This document shows, piece by piece, positions 1 to 6,080 of a stretch of DNA of 10,418 nucleotides (position 1 is its first letter; each line of letters starts with the position of its first letter). The notes under the pieces were generated by a model. That model ran no database searches, had not been told where the DNA came from, and saw nothing but the letters and a program-made list of their open reading frames with translations. A program made the position numbers and the translations under genes. The DNA comes from Pseudomonadales bacterium (GTDB taxonomy: Bacteria > Pseudomonadota > Gammaproteobacteria > Pseudomonadales > Azotimanducaceae), in the NCBI GenBank assembly GCA_029244465.1, contig JAQWQN010000058.1:1-10418 (forward strand). Direction: 5' to 3'.

Positions 1-340
1 ACATGTAGATCTGTGAGATATGAGGCAGGCTGAATACGGTATAGAGCTCAAGGTTTTTTACGCGCGCGTTGGCTTCTTCAGAGGTCTCGCGGGCAGCCCC
101 TTGCGCCGTTGTTTCCTGGTTTTCATGAAACCCGGCAGGAAGCGTCCAGTAACCTGATCGCGGATCAATGTCGCGCAGACACAACAAGACTCGGTCTTCC
201 CAGATGGGTAGACATCCGGCGATGACTCTCGGGTTTTGGTAGTGGATGGTTTCACACGTTATGCAAACAAAGCGCTCACGATTGTCGCCATCGGGAATTT
301 GAAGTGTGACAGAGGCACCGCAGGCGCTACAGAATTTCAT
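1..340 (-). CDS. Nudix hydrolase with N-terminal zinc ribbon (partial, C-terminus outside window)
   Basis: The first 113 codons are present; the gene runs off the left edge. The protein starts MKFCSACGA and carries a four-cysteine zinc ribbon (C4, C7, C26, C29). A Nudix fold follows. The Nudix box covers residues 70-92: G70, E76, R84-E85 and E88-E89 are in the canonical GX5EX7REUXEEXGU spacing, with Asn91 in place of the usual Gly. From family knowledge such proteins hydrolyse nucleoside diphosphates linked to another moiety (NADH/ADP-ribose-like substrates), with Mg2+ bound by the REXXEE glutamates. The exact substrate cannot be read from sequence. The ribbon recalls NudC, but the start, the short ribbon-to-box spacing and the RETSEEANARV motif fit the smaller proteobacterial zinc-ribbon Nudix group better. 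There is no strong ribosome-binding site, and no start codon lies in the ten in-frame codons just upstream of the ATG at 340. It lies 58 bp downstream of the DUF3135 gene on the same strand, so co-transcription is likely. Confidence 0.88.
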   Translation of the reverse strand, partial: MKFCSACGASVTLQIPDGDNRERFVCITCETIHYQNPRVIAGCLPIWEDRVLLCLRDIDPRSGYWTLPAGFHENQETTAQGAARETSEEANARVKNLELYTVFSLPHISQIYM

Positions 341-398
341 GCCAAGCAGTATACGGCGTGAGGCTCGCCTCGCATACGTTTACGGCGCGCCCGTTGCG

Positions 399-755
399 TC
401 ATACGTTGCGCGACTGTTCCTTAGTGAACGCAGGAAAGCACAATACGTCCGCGGTCGGGTTCTGTTTTGCCGGGTTCGTCTCTTCGACCAATGGGGTGAC
501 CATGGACTTGTGTAGATCCGCCAATGAGTGGCACATCATCTCCGAAATTCGAATGGTGGCCGCAAGTGGTGAACCGGCACGGCGCCGTTCCATATCAACC
601 TGGAATTGAAGACCCTCTAGCCGGCGCTTCTTTTCATCAGTCAGCGCGTTGTTGATCACGCGTCTAGTGAGTTTTTGTCGCAAAGTTTCTAGTCGGCCTG
701 GTTCATTTCGTGCCATGTTAACCAGTACATCAAACGCTGGTAGAGTTCTTCGCAT
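399..755 (-). CDS. DUF3135 domain-containing protein (hypothetical)
   Basis: A 118-residue soluble protein with no signal peptide or membrane segment. It is rich in Arg, Glu and Leu and likely mostly helical. It matches my recollection of the small proteobacterial DUF3135 family: an N-terminal PxFDxLxxMAxxxPxxLExLR stretch (residues 6-26) and the hallmark block LEGLQFQVDMERRRA (about 46-60) followed by PLAATIRISEMM. No biochemical function is established for the family. The tail after about residue 85 (TNPAKQNPTADVLCFP) looks disordered. The start is the ATG at 755, which aligns with the family start; only a weak GAGAC-type ribosome-binding site precedes it. It is the promoter-proximal gene of a minus-strand pair with the Nudix hydrolase. 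I infer a shared transcript from spacing only. Confidence 0.8.
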   Translation of the reverse strand: MRRTLPAFDVLVNMARNEPGRLETLRQKLTRRVINNALTDEKKRRLEGLQFQVDMERRRAGSPLAATIRISEMMCHSLADLHKSMVTPLVEETNPAKQNPTADVLCFPAFTKEQSRNV

Positions 756-952
756 GCTCTGTCTCGTTAACCCTGTTTAGACACTATGCCCGAGGGTTCA
801 GTGAGCGGGTACGCTGGGAGTGTAATCGATTTGTAGCCATGAGCCCGGACATTAAACCAAGGCCAGACTAGGCACAGCTGGGTGCAGACAATAAGATGGG
901 AGCTGGCCATACAAACTTACGAAAGCAACAATAGATCTGAGAGGAGCCTGAG
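756..952. other. Divergent intergenic region, nothing assignable
   Basis: These 197 bp separate the leftward DUF3135/Nudix pair from the rightward carbonic-anhydrase-like gene. Promoters in both directions are expected here. I found no pair of -35/-10 hexamers with acceptable spacing on either strand, and no small ORF, RNA gene or strong hairpin. The only clear signal is the GAGGAG ribosome-binding site at 941-946. Confidence 0.5.
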
Positions 953-1489
953 GTGATTTACCGGTTGGGAGAACAAGAAGTTAGAGCGGAAGGGGACTAC
1001 TGGGTGGCGGATAGTGCCGCGGTAGTTGGCAAAGTCCTATTGCAAAAAGATGCCAGTGTCTGGTTCAACGCTGTACTGCGTGGAGACAATGAGTTAATCA
1101 CCATCGGTGAAGGATCGAATGTTCAGGATGGGTCTGTTCTGCATACCGATCCGGGCTATCCCCTAACTATTGGCGCGCACGTGACTGTGGGGCATAAAGT
1201 AATGTTGCATGGCTGTGAAATTGGCGAAGGATCACTCATTGGTATTAACTCTGTGGTACTGAACGGAGCGAAAATCGGCAAGAATTGTCTGATTGGTGCG
1301 AATGCGCTCATCACTGAAGGCAAGGAGATTCCTGACAACTCCATGGTGCTCGGTTCACCGGGCAAAGTTGTCAAGACACTTTCTGAAGAGCAGGCGGCAG
1401 GCATCCGTATGGGTGCAAAACACTATGTCGAGAACGCAAAGCGATTTCGCGCTGAAATGCAGCCTCAGGATGCTGCAAGTCCCGCATAA
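953..1489 (+). CDS. Gamma-carbonic-anhydrase-like hexapeptide-repeat protein (YrdA/PaaY family)
   Basis: A 178-residue cytoplasmic left-handed beta-helix protein. The turns are visible as repeated hexapeptides (for example IGEGSN, IGAHVT, IGEGSL, IGINSV, IGKNCL) over about residues 20-145. A C-terminal helix follows. The three zinc-binding histidines of gamma-class carbonic anhydrases are present at H64 (SVLHTD), H81 (VGHKVML) and H86 (LHGC). The conserved R43, D45 and Q58-D59 are there too. Family members are trimers with a metal site between subunits. Some hydrate CO2; others have different or no known activity, so catalysis is likely but not proven. The start is GTG at 953, with GAGGAG six bases upstream (941-946). 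It ends 21 bp before purT on the same strand, so the two are probably co-transcribed. Confidence 0.9.
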   Translation: MIYRLGEQEVRAEGDYWVADSAAVVGKVLLQKDASVWFNAVLRGDNELITIGEGSNVQDGSVLHTDPGYPLTIGAHVTVGHKVMLHGCEIGEGSLIGINSVVLNGAKIGKNCLIGANALITEGKEIPDNSMVLGSPGKVVKTLSEEQAAGIRMGAKHYVENAKRFRAEMQPQDAASPA

Positions 1490-1510
1490 ACGAGTCTCAA
1501 GGAGACCATG

Positions 1511-2689
1511 ATGACGATTGGCACACCGCTTTCCAAAACGGCGACTAAGGTAATGATGCTCGGTTGTGGAGAACTAGGCAAAGAGGTCGTGATCGAGCTA
1601 CAACGGCTAGGCGTGGAGGTCATTGCCGTTGATCGCTATGCCGACGCGCCCGGGATGCAGGTGGCGCATCGAAGTCATGTGATCAACATGTTGGACGGGC
1701 AAGCGCTCAGGAAGGTCATCGAAACTGAGCAGCCCGATTTGGTCGTGCCAGAAATTGAGGCGATAGCAACGGAGACGTTGGTGCAATTGGAGTCGGAGGG
1801 ACAAAGAGTCATTCCTACCGCGAGAGCCGCACGTCTAACCATGGATCGAGAAGGAATCCGGCGCTTGGCAGCGGAAGAGCTAGGGGTCAGAACATCACAT
1901 TTTGAATTTGCTGAAACCGAGGAAGAGTACCGATCTGCCGTTGGTAAAATCGGCATTCCGTGTGTGGTTAAACCGGTGATGTCTAGTTCAGGTAAAGGAC
2001 AATCAACAGTTCACCAAGAAAGCGATATACAAAACTCATGGGATTACGCGCGCGCAGGCGCGCGCGGAGACGCGACGCGTGTGATCGTCGAAGGGCTTGT
2101 GGTTTTCGACTACGAAATCACGTTGTTGACAGTTCGGCATGTTGGCGGTGTTTCATTTTGTGATCCGATCGGACACCGGCAAGCAGGTGGAGACTACCAA
2201 GAGTCCTGGCAGCCGCAACCCATGAGTGCTGCTGCCATAGCCGAGTGTCAGCGCATTGCTGATCTTGTTACAGAGAATCTCGGTGGCTATGGACTCTTCG
2301 GTGTGGAGTTTTTTATTAAGGAAGATGTGGTCTACTTCAGTGAAGTCTCGCCACGCCCCCATGACACGGGGATGGTGACGATGATCAGTCAAGACCTCTC
2401 CGAGTTCGCGTTGCATGCGCGTGCGATTCTGGGTTTGCCGGTTCCGAATATTCGGTCGCGAGGGGCTGCCGCATCGGCGGTTATTTTGGTTGAAGGCGAA
2501 TCAAAATCTGTTTCGTTCGACGGGCTCGCTGAAGCGCTACAAGATCCCGACACACAGATCCGCTTGTTTGGTAAACCAGAGGTGGTGGGAGAAAGACGTA
2601 TGGGCGTAGCGCTGGCATTGGCGGCAACCGTTGATGAAGCGCGCGAGCAGGCGGCCATTGTGGTGGGAAAAATAAGCTACAGATTATGA
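1511..2689 (+). CDS. purT: Formate-dependent phosphoribosylglycinamide formyltransferase (GAR transformylase 2)
   Basis: An ATP-grasp enzyme that makes formyl-GAR from GAR, formate and ATP, through a formyl-phosphate intermediate, in purine synthesis. It is the folate-independent alternative to PurN. The match to E. coli PurT as I recall it is close along the whole length: an N-terminal GCGELGKEV nucleotide-fold motif, VDRYADAPGMQVAHRSHVIN, VPEIEAIATE, the ATP-binding loop KPVMSSSGKGQS, GHRQAGGDYQESWQPQ, and the metal/ATP site FSEVSPRPHDTGMVT. From the second of two adjacent ATGs (1511) the protein is 392 residues, like the E. coli enzyme. That start gives six bases after AAGGAG (1499-1504); the first ATG (1508) leaves only three, so 1511 is preferred. 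It follows the carbonic-anhydrase-like gene by 21 bp. A GC-alternating inverted repeat lies inside the gene at 2047-2066. Confidence 0.97.
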   Translation: MTIGTPLSKTATKVMMLGCGELGKEVVIELQRLGVEVIAVDRYADAPGMQVAHRSHVINMLDGQALRKVIETEQPDLVVPEIEAIATETLVQLESEGQRVIPTARAARLTMDREGIRRLAAEELGVRTSHFEFAETEEEYRSAVGKIGIPCVVKPVMSSSGKGQSTVHQESDIQNSWDYARAGARGDATRVIVEGLVVFDYEITLLTVRHVGGVSFCDPIGHRQAGGDYQESWQPQPMSAAAIAECQRIADLVTENLGGYGLFGVEFFIKEDVVYFSEVSPRPHDTGMVTMISQDLSEFALHARAILGLPVPNIRSRGAAASAVILVEGESKSVSFDGLAEALQDPDTQIRLFGKPEVVGERRMGVALALAATVDEAREQAAIVVGKISYRL

Positions 2690-2700
2690 AGCCGGCGCGT

Positions 2701-2738
2701 CTCCCGCAAACGTCTGCCAGCTGTGAGGGAGGTGTTTT
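2701..2738 (+). terminator. Possible weak terminator after purT
   Basis: CTCCC at 2701-2705 can pair with GGGAG at 2727-2731, followed by GTGTTTT (2732-2738). The stem is only 5 bp, the loop is 21 bases and the T-run has four T, so this is a weak candidate. Its position 12 bp after the purT stop and before the leuA promoter fits. Confidence 0.3.
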
Positions 2739-2758
2739 AACCCGTGCGCGCAAACCAG

Positions 2759-2786
2759 TTGCAAATGAAAATTTGCGGTCTATAGT
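2759..2786 (+). promoter_or_regulatory. Predicted sigma70 promoter of the leu leader/leuA with overlapping dyad
   Basis: The -35 is TTGCAA (2759-2764, 4 of 6 consensus) and the -10 is TATAGT (2781-2786, 5 of 6), with a 16-bp spacer. The expected transcription start is about 2792-2794. A perfect inverted repeat, GCAAAT (2761-2766) and ATTTGC (2771-2776) around GAAA, covers most of the -35 and half the spacer. It could be an operator or simply a stem-loop. The promoter call is by eye only. Confidence 0.55.
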
Positions 2787-2792
2787 TGCGTC

Positions 2793-2882
2793 GTGCGCAC
2801 GATAACCACCAACAAGTCACTACATAGTCAGCTGCTTCTCGCAGCGCGCCTGCTGCTGCCGGGTTTCCGGCACACACACTAA
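2793..2882 (+). CDS. leuL: Leucine-rich leader peptide of leuA (attenuation control)
   Basis: A 29-codon ORF, GTG start at 2793 and TAA at 2880-2882. It has seven leucine codons: one CTA at 2820, then CTG CTT CTC (2832-2840) and CTG CTG CTG (2850-2858). Read as peptide it begins MRTITTNKSLHSQ, continues LLLAARLLLPG and ends FRHTH. Clustered codons for the pathway end product upstream of leuA are the hallmark of ribosome-mediated attenuation: when charged Leu-tRNA is scarce the ribosome stalls at these codons and changes RNA folding downstream. The frame is closed by a TGA at 2766-2768, and no other ATG, GTG or TTG start precedes GTG 2793. No ribosome-binding site is visible, and the predicted transcription start coincides with the GTG, suggesting a leaderless message. 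The symbol leuL is used by function; sequence identity to E. coli LeuL is not expected. Confidence 0.7.
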   Translation: MRTITTNKSLHSQLLLAARLLLPGFRHTH

Positions 2883-2962
2883 ACCCCAGGGCGAAGCCCA
2901 CCTAGACGTTTCTTTCACAAAATTTCCCAATAAAAACGGGAGTTTATGTTTTTTTTGTGAAA
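2831..2962 (+). promoter_or_regulatory. Predicted leucine attenuator upstream of leuA
   Basis: Several mutually exclusive stems can form in the transcript. GCTGC 2831-2835 pairs with GCAGC 2841-2845. That same GCAGC pairs with GCTGC 2852-2856. TGCCGG 2857-2862 pairs with CCGGCA 2867-2872 (6 bp, GTTT loop). GGGTTT 2861-2866 pairs with AAACCC 2881-2886. AAACCCC 2881-2887 can instead pair with GGGAGTTT 2938-2945 (7 bp, one bulged A). An eight-T run at 2949-2956 follows the last pair. The first pairings lie directly on the Leu codons of the leader peptide, so a stalled ribosome would mask them. Which stems form the terminator and antiterminator cannot be settled by eye, and the stem nearest the T-run is AT-rich. 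Confidence 0.5.
2913..2962. repeat. 10-bp inverted repeat in front of leuA
   Basis: TTTCACAAAA (2913-2922) and TTTTGTGAAA (2953-2962) are perfect reverse complements, 30 bases apart. The right arm includes the second half of the T8 run. The interior holds a smaller CCC/GGG stem (2926-2928 and 2938-2940). It may be the base of an RNA hairpin that sequesters the T-run, or a DNA site. Both readings are inference. Confidence 0.5.
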
Positions 2963-3012
2963 CTGTACTAATTTTATAAAATCGACATTGAGTCGGAATC
3001 AGAGGGCCTGCA

Positions 3013-4725
3013 ATGAGTGAGCCGCAAAATCCAGTAGATAGACCAACGCGCGCCGGCCGAAAGGTTGGGGCGATGCCATTTGATAAATATTCGCCGTTTC
3101 AACCGATCGATCTGCCGGACCGACAGTGGCCGAGCCGGTCGCTAATCCAAGCACCACGTTGGTGCAGCGTTGACCTAAGGGATGGAAACCAAGCGCTAAT
3201 TGACCCCATGAATGTGGATGAAAAACTACGCCTATGGGATCTCCTGCTTGAGATCGGTTTTTCAGAAATTGAGGTCGGTTTCCCTGCGGCATCGCAACCA
3301 GATTTTGACTTTATAAGACGCATCGTCGATGAAGACCGAATTCCTGAAGGCGTTTCTATACAAGTTCTTTGCCAGGCTCGAGCGGAACTCATCGAGCGTA
3401 CCGTGGAAGCATTGGCGGGTGCGCCTAGCGTAATTTTCCACCTATACAACTCCACATCTGAGCTGCAAAGACGAGTTGTCTTTGGGATGGATCGCCAGAG
3501 TATCGTCGATTTAGCGGTGAAAGGTACGACAATCGTTCGTGATGGTCTTGCGGACTTTTCTGCAGATGTCACGTTTGAGTATTCACCGGAAAGTTTCACG
3601 GGTACGGAACTCGATTTTGCGACGGATATCTGTAGTGCGGTTGCAGAAACCTGGGGCGCAACACCGGATGCGCCAATGATCATCAATCTTCCGTCGACTG
3701 TCGAAATGGCAACGCCAAATATCTATGCCGATCAGATCGAGTGGTTTATTCGGAATTTTGACAAGCGGGATAGCGCAGTGATCAGTTTGCACACGCATAA
3801 CGACCGAGGAACCGGTGTGGCGGCGACAGAGTTGGGTTTGATGGCAGGCGCAGAGCGAGTCGAGGGCACGCTTTTTGGCAACGGCGAACGCACTGGCAAT
3901 TGCGATATCGTCACTGTTGCCATGAATATGTTCAGTCAAGGTATCGATCCAACGCTTGATTTTCGCGGTATGCCAGACATTCGAGAAGTTGTACAGAGCG
4001 TGAATAAACTGGCTATTCCAGAGCGTCACCCTTATGCCGGTGAACTGGTTTTCACTGCATTTTCTGGGTCCCATCAAGATGCAATTCGCAAAGGTATGTC
4101 ACAAGTTGACCGCGAAAGATGGGAAGTACCCTACCTGCCAATCGATCCCGAAGATGTCGGCAGTTCCTATCGCGAGACTGTTCGCGTTAACTCTCAAAGC
4201 GGTAAGGGTGGGATCGGCTTCTTATTGGAAGAGTACTATGGCGTCGGACTACCACGAGAAATTTTGGTTGAGTTCTCAGCTATCGTGCAGGGTATGACGG
4301 AGGAATTTGGTCGTGAGATAAGGCCCGAAGAAATATTAGATAAGCTGATCGCAACCTATTCTGTTGATTCTGGTCCGTATCGGCTTGTCGACTATGATCT
4401 TTTGACGGGGCGCGATCAGGATCAGAGGTGTATCGCACGAGTCGAAGTGTCTGATCATCAGGTAACCGTAGATGGCGAAGGCGGCGGACCGATTGAAGCG
4501 TTTGTGAATGCGTTAGTCGAAACGCTGAATGAGCCTTTGTCAGTTGTGGACTACCACGAACATTCACTGGATACGGGCACAGATGCTAACGCGATCTGTA
4601 TCCTGGCGATCGAAGATGCTAACCAAGGTAGGTGTTATGGTATCGGTGTCAGCCGAAATACGATAACAGCGTCGCTGAACGCGATTATTTCCGCACTGAA
4701 TCGGCGTTGGTCACAGGCATCCTAA
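3013..4725 (+). CDS. leuA: 2-isopropylmalate synthase (long LeuA type)
   Basis: Condenses acetyl-CoA with 2-oxoisovalerate, the first committed step of leucine synthesis. The protein has 570 residues and belongs to the longer LeuA type seen in Pseudomonas and actinobacteria (from memory), not the roughly 520-residue E. coli type. A TIM-barrel HMGL-like domain covers about residues 45-325: the DLRDGNQ motif at 54-60, metal ligands H260 and H262 in SLHTHNDRGTG (258-267), and the following GNGERTGNCD loop. A linker follows, then the C-terminal LeuA regulatory domain (about 435-565), which mediates leucine feedback inhibition in the family. The ATG at 3013 has AGAGGG six bases upstream (3001-3006). 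A second ATG at 3073 (MPFDKYSPF) is nearer the usual start and also has an AAGG, so the first 20 residues are less certain. It stands alone: no leuBCD beside it. Expression is likely set by the upstream leucine attenuator. Confidence 0.96.
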   Translation: MSEPQNPVDRPTRAGRKVGAMPFDKYSPFQPIDLPDRQWPSRSLIQAPRWCSVDLRDGNQALIDPMNVDEKLRLWDLLLEIGFSEIEVGFPAASQPDFDFIRRIVDEDRIPEGVSIQVLCQARAELIERTVEALAGAPSVIFHLYNSTSELQRRVVFGMDRQSIVDLAVKGTTIVRDGLADFSADVTFEYSPESFTGTELDFATDICSAVAETWGATPDAPMIINLPSTVEMATPNIYADQIEWFIRNFDKRDSAVISLHTHNDRGTGVAATELGLMAGAERVEGTLFGNGERTGNCDIVTVAMNMFSQGIDPTLDFRGMPDIREVVQSVNKLAIPERHPYAGELVFTAFSGSHQDAIRKGMSQVDRERWEVPYLPIDPEDVGSSYRETVRVNSQSGKGGIGFLLEEYYGVGLPREILVEFSAIVQGMTEEFGREIRPEEILDKLIATYSVDSGPYRLVDYDLLTGRDQDQRCIARVEVSDHQVTVDGEGGGPIEAFVNALVETLNEPLSVVDYHEHSLDTGTDANAICILAIEDANQGRCYGIGVSRNTITASLNAIISALNRRWSQAS

Positions 4726-4726
4726 T

Positions 4727-4770
4727 CGACCGGTGGTCTTTGATCAGTCTTTGTTGATCGAGACTGGTCG
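4727..4770. terminator. Long hairpin between convergent leuA and corB, likely shared terminator
   Basis: CGACC (4727-4731) pairs with GGTCG (4766-4770). Inside it GTCT (4736-4739) pairs with AGAC (4761-4764), and GATCA (4742-4746) with TGATC (4755-4759), with an 8-base loop. Together this makes about 14 pairs with small bulges, placed one base after the leuA stop and 15 bp before the corB stop. There is no good T-tract on either side (only CTTT on the plus strand), so termination strength is uncertain. Confidence 0.45.
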
Positions 4771-4784
4771 CTTTAGCGTCAGGG

Positions 4785-6080
4785 TTAATCGTCATCCGCA
4801 TCGCTCGCCTCGGAGTCTTCAGGTACTTCTACCCTGTGGACTTTGAGGCTTTTGACTATGTTGTCCTTAATTTGCAGCGTCTCGATTTGGTAATTATCGA
4901 TAGTCAGACACAAATTTGATTCGGGGATTGTTTCCAGATGCTCCAATACCAACCCGTTTAAGGTCTTGGGTCCATGAATTGGTAACGCCCATCGAAGTGC
5001 CCGATTGATGTCCCGTAACAACGCCATTCCATCGATGAGAAATGAGCCATCATCCTGTGGCAATATTTCAGGCATTCGTGAAGCAAAGTCGGTGGTGAAC
5101 TCACCCACAATCTCTTCAAGAATGTCCTCTAGTGTGACAATCCCTTGCACGTCGCCGTATTCGTCTACCACGAGGGCGATGCGTTGTTTTTCTTTTTGGA
5201 AGTTGAGCAACTGTGTGTGGAGTGGCGTTGCTTCAGGGACGTAGTAAGGTTCGCGTGTGAGTTGCATTAAGTCCGCCTTGTTGAATTCCTCTGCATGGAG
5301 AAACTTTGCGAGCCGTCTTAAGTGCAATATGCCGATGACGTTATTGATCTCGCCTTTGTACACGGGCAGTAGTGTATGTTGGCTTGATGAGGTTTGATCG
5401 ATGAGGTCAATCAGGTCACTGTCGATATCAAGTCCAATGATCTCGTGACGGGGCACCATAATGTCGTTGACTGAGACTCTTTCTAGATCCAACAAGCGGA
5501 CCATCATGTTCTGCCGCTCGCCGGCAGAAATCGCGCCTTCGTTAACAACTGTCTTCAGTTCTTCTGTGGATAAATTCTCGTCGTTTTCATCGTTTTTTGA
5601 CGAGAAAGGTCTAAGCAAAGCGTTGGCGATCCAGTTTACAAACAGCACCGCCGGGTGCAGGAAGCGTGACAAAGGCTGCAGGATGAAGACTGATTTAAAA
5701 GCCCAGCGCTCAGGGTGCTGGGCAGCTAACGTTTTCGGCGCTACTTCCGCGAATATCAGGAAAATGATGGTGATGACCCATGGCGCCAATAACACGCCGG
5801 TGTCGCCGAATAGACGAAAGCCAATAACGGTTGCGATGGTTGCGGCAGAAAAGTTCACCAAGTTGTTGCCAACCAAGATGGCACCAAGCAGCCGGTCCGG
5901 TCTTCTTAGTAATCGGTTAGCCTTTCTTGCGCCTCGGTGTCTCTGCTTGACAAGATGCTTAAGGCGATAGCGGTTGAGCGCCATCATTGATGTTTCTGTG
6001 CCGGAAAAGTACGCCGAAATGGCGGTAAAGACGACGATGCTCCCTATTAGGAGCCACAGCGGAGCGTCTGGGGAACTCAT
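4785..6080 (-). CDS. corB: HlyC/CorC-family membrane protein (CorB/YfjD; CNNM-like)
   Basis: A 431-residue inner-membrane protein of the CNNM/CorB type. The N-terminal DUF21 membrane domain has hydrophobic segments near residues 8-25, 64-90, 96-115 and about 130-155. It carries the family motifs FSGTETSMMALNR (25-37), GNNLVN (71-76) and FAEVAPK (110-116). A pair of cytosolic CBS domains follows, about 203-328, recognisable from NDIMVPR near its start to VVDEYGDVQGIVTLEDILEE near its end. A CorC_HlyC domain (about 345-420) and a very acidic tail (DSEASDADDD) complete it. Members are linked to Mg2+/Co2+ transport or efflux, with the CBS pair binding Mg-ATP in studied homologues; the substrate here is inferred. 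Its ATG overlaps the ypjD stop (ATGA, 6077-6080), implying translational coupling. The symbol rests on the family match plus the ypjD/ffh neighbourhood known from E. coli. Confidence 0.92.
   Translation of the reverse strand: MSSPDAPLWLLIGSIVVFTAISAYFSGTETSMMALNRYRLKHLVKQRHRGARKANRLLRRPDRLLGAILVGNNLVNFSAATIATVIGFRLFGDTGVLLAPWVITIIFLIFAEVAPKTLAAQHPERWAFKSVFILQPLSRFLHPAVLFVNWIANALLRPFSSKNDENDENLSTEELKTVVNEGAISAGERQNMMVRLLDLERVSVNDIMVPRHEIIGLDIDSDLIDLIDQTSSSQHTLLPVYKGEINNVIGILHLRRLAKFLHAEEFNKADLMQLTREPYYVPEATPLHTQLLNFQKEKQRIALVVDEYGDVQGIVTLEDILEEIVGEFTTDFASRMPEILPQDDGSFLIDGMALLRDINRALRWALPIHGPKTLNGLVLEHLETIPESNLCLTIDNYQIETLQIKDNIVKSLKVHRVEVPEDSEASDADDD

Noticed and set aside
2765..2785. ATG AAA ATT TGC GGT CTA TAG, a six-residue ORF upstream of the leucine leader
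   Set aside because: It lies inside the predicted promoter (-35 to -10), upstream of the expected transcription start, so it would not be transcribed from that promoter.
2955..2980. Second promoter TTGTGA / TATAAA just before leuA
   Set aside because: The spacer is only 14 bp, and the TTGTGA is better explained as an arm of the inverted repeat. The AT-rich stretch alone is not enough.
3099..3686. 195-residue open frame on the minus strand inside leuA
   Set aside because: It lies wholly within a confidently identified gene, has no family features and is Ser/Arg-rich, as expected of a reverse-strand shadow.
5461..5970. 169-residue open frame on the plus strand inside corB
   Set aside because: It is antisense to the CBS and membrane domains of corB, with no recognisable domain or ribosome-binding site.
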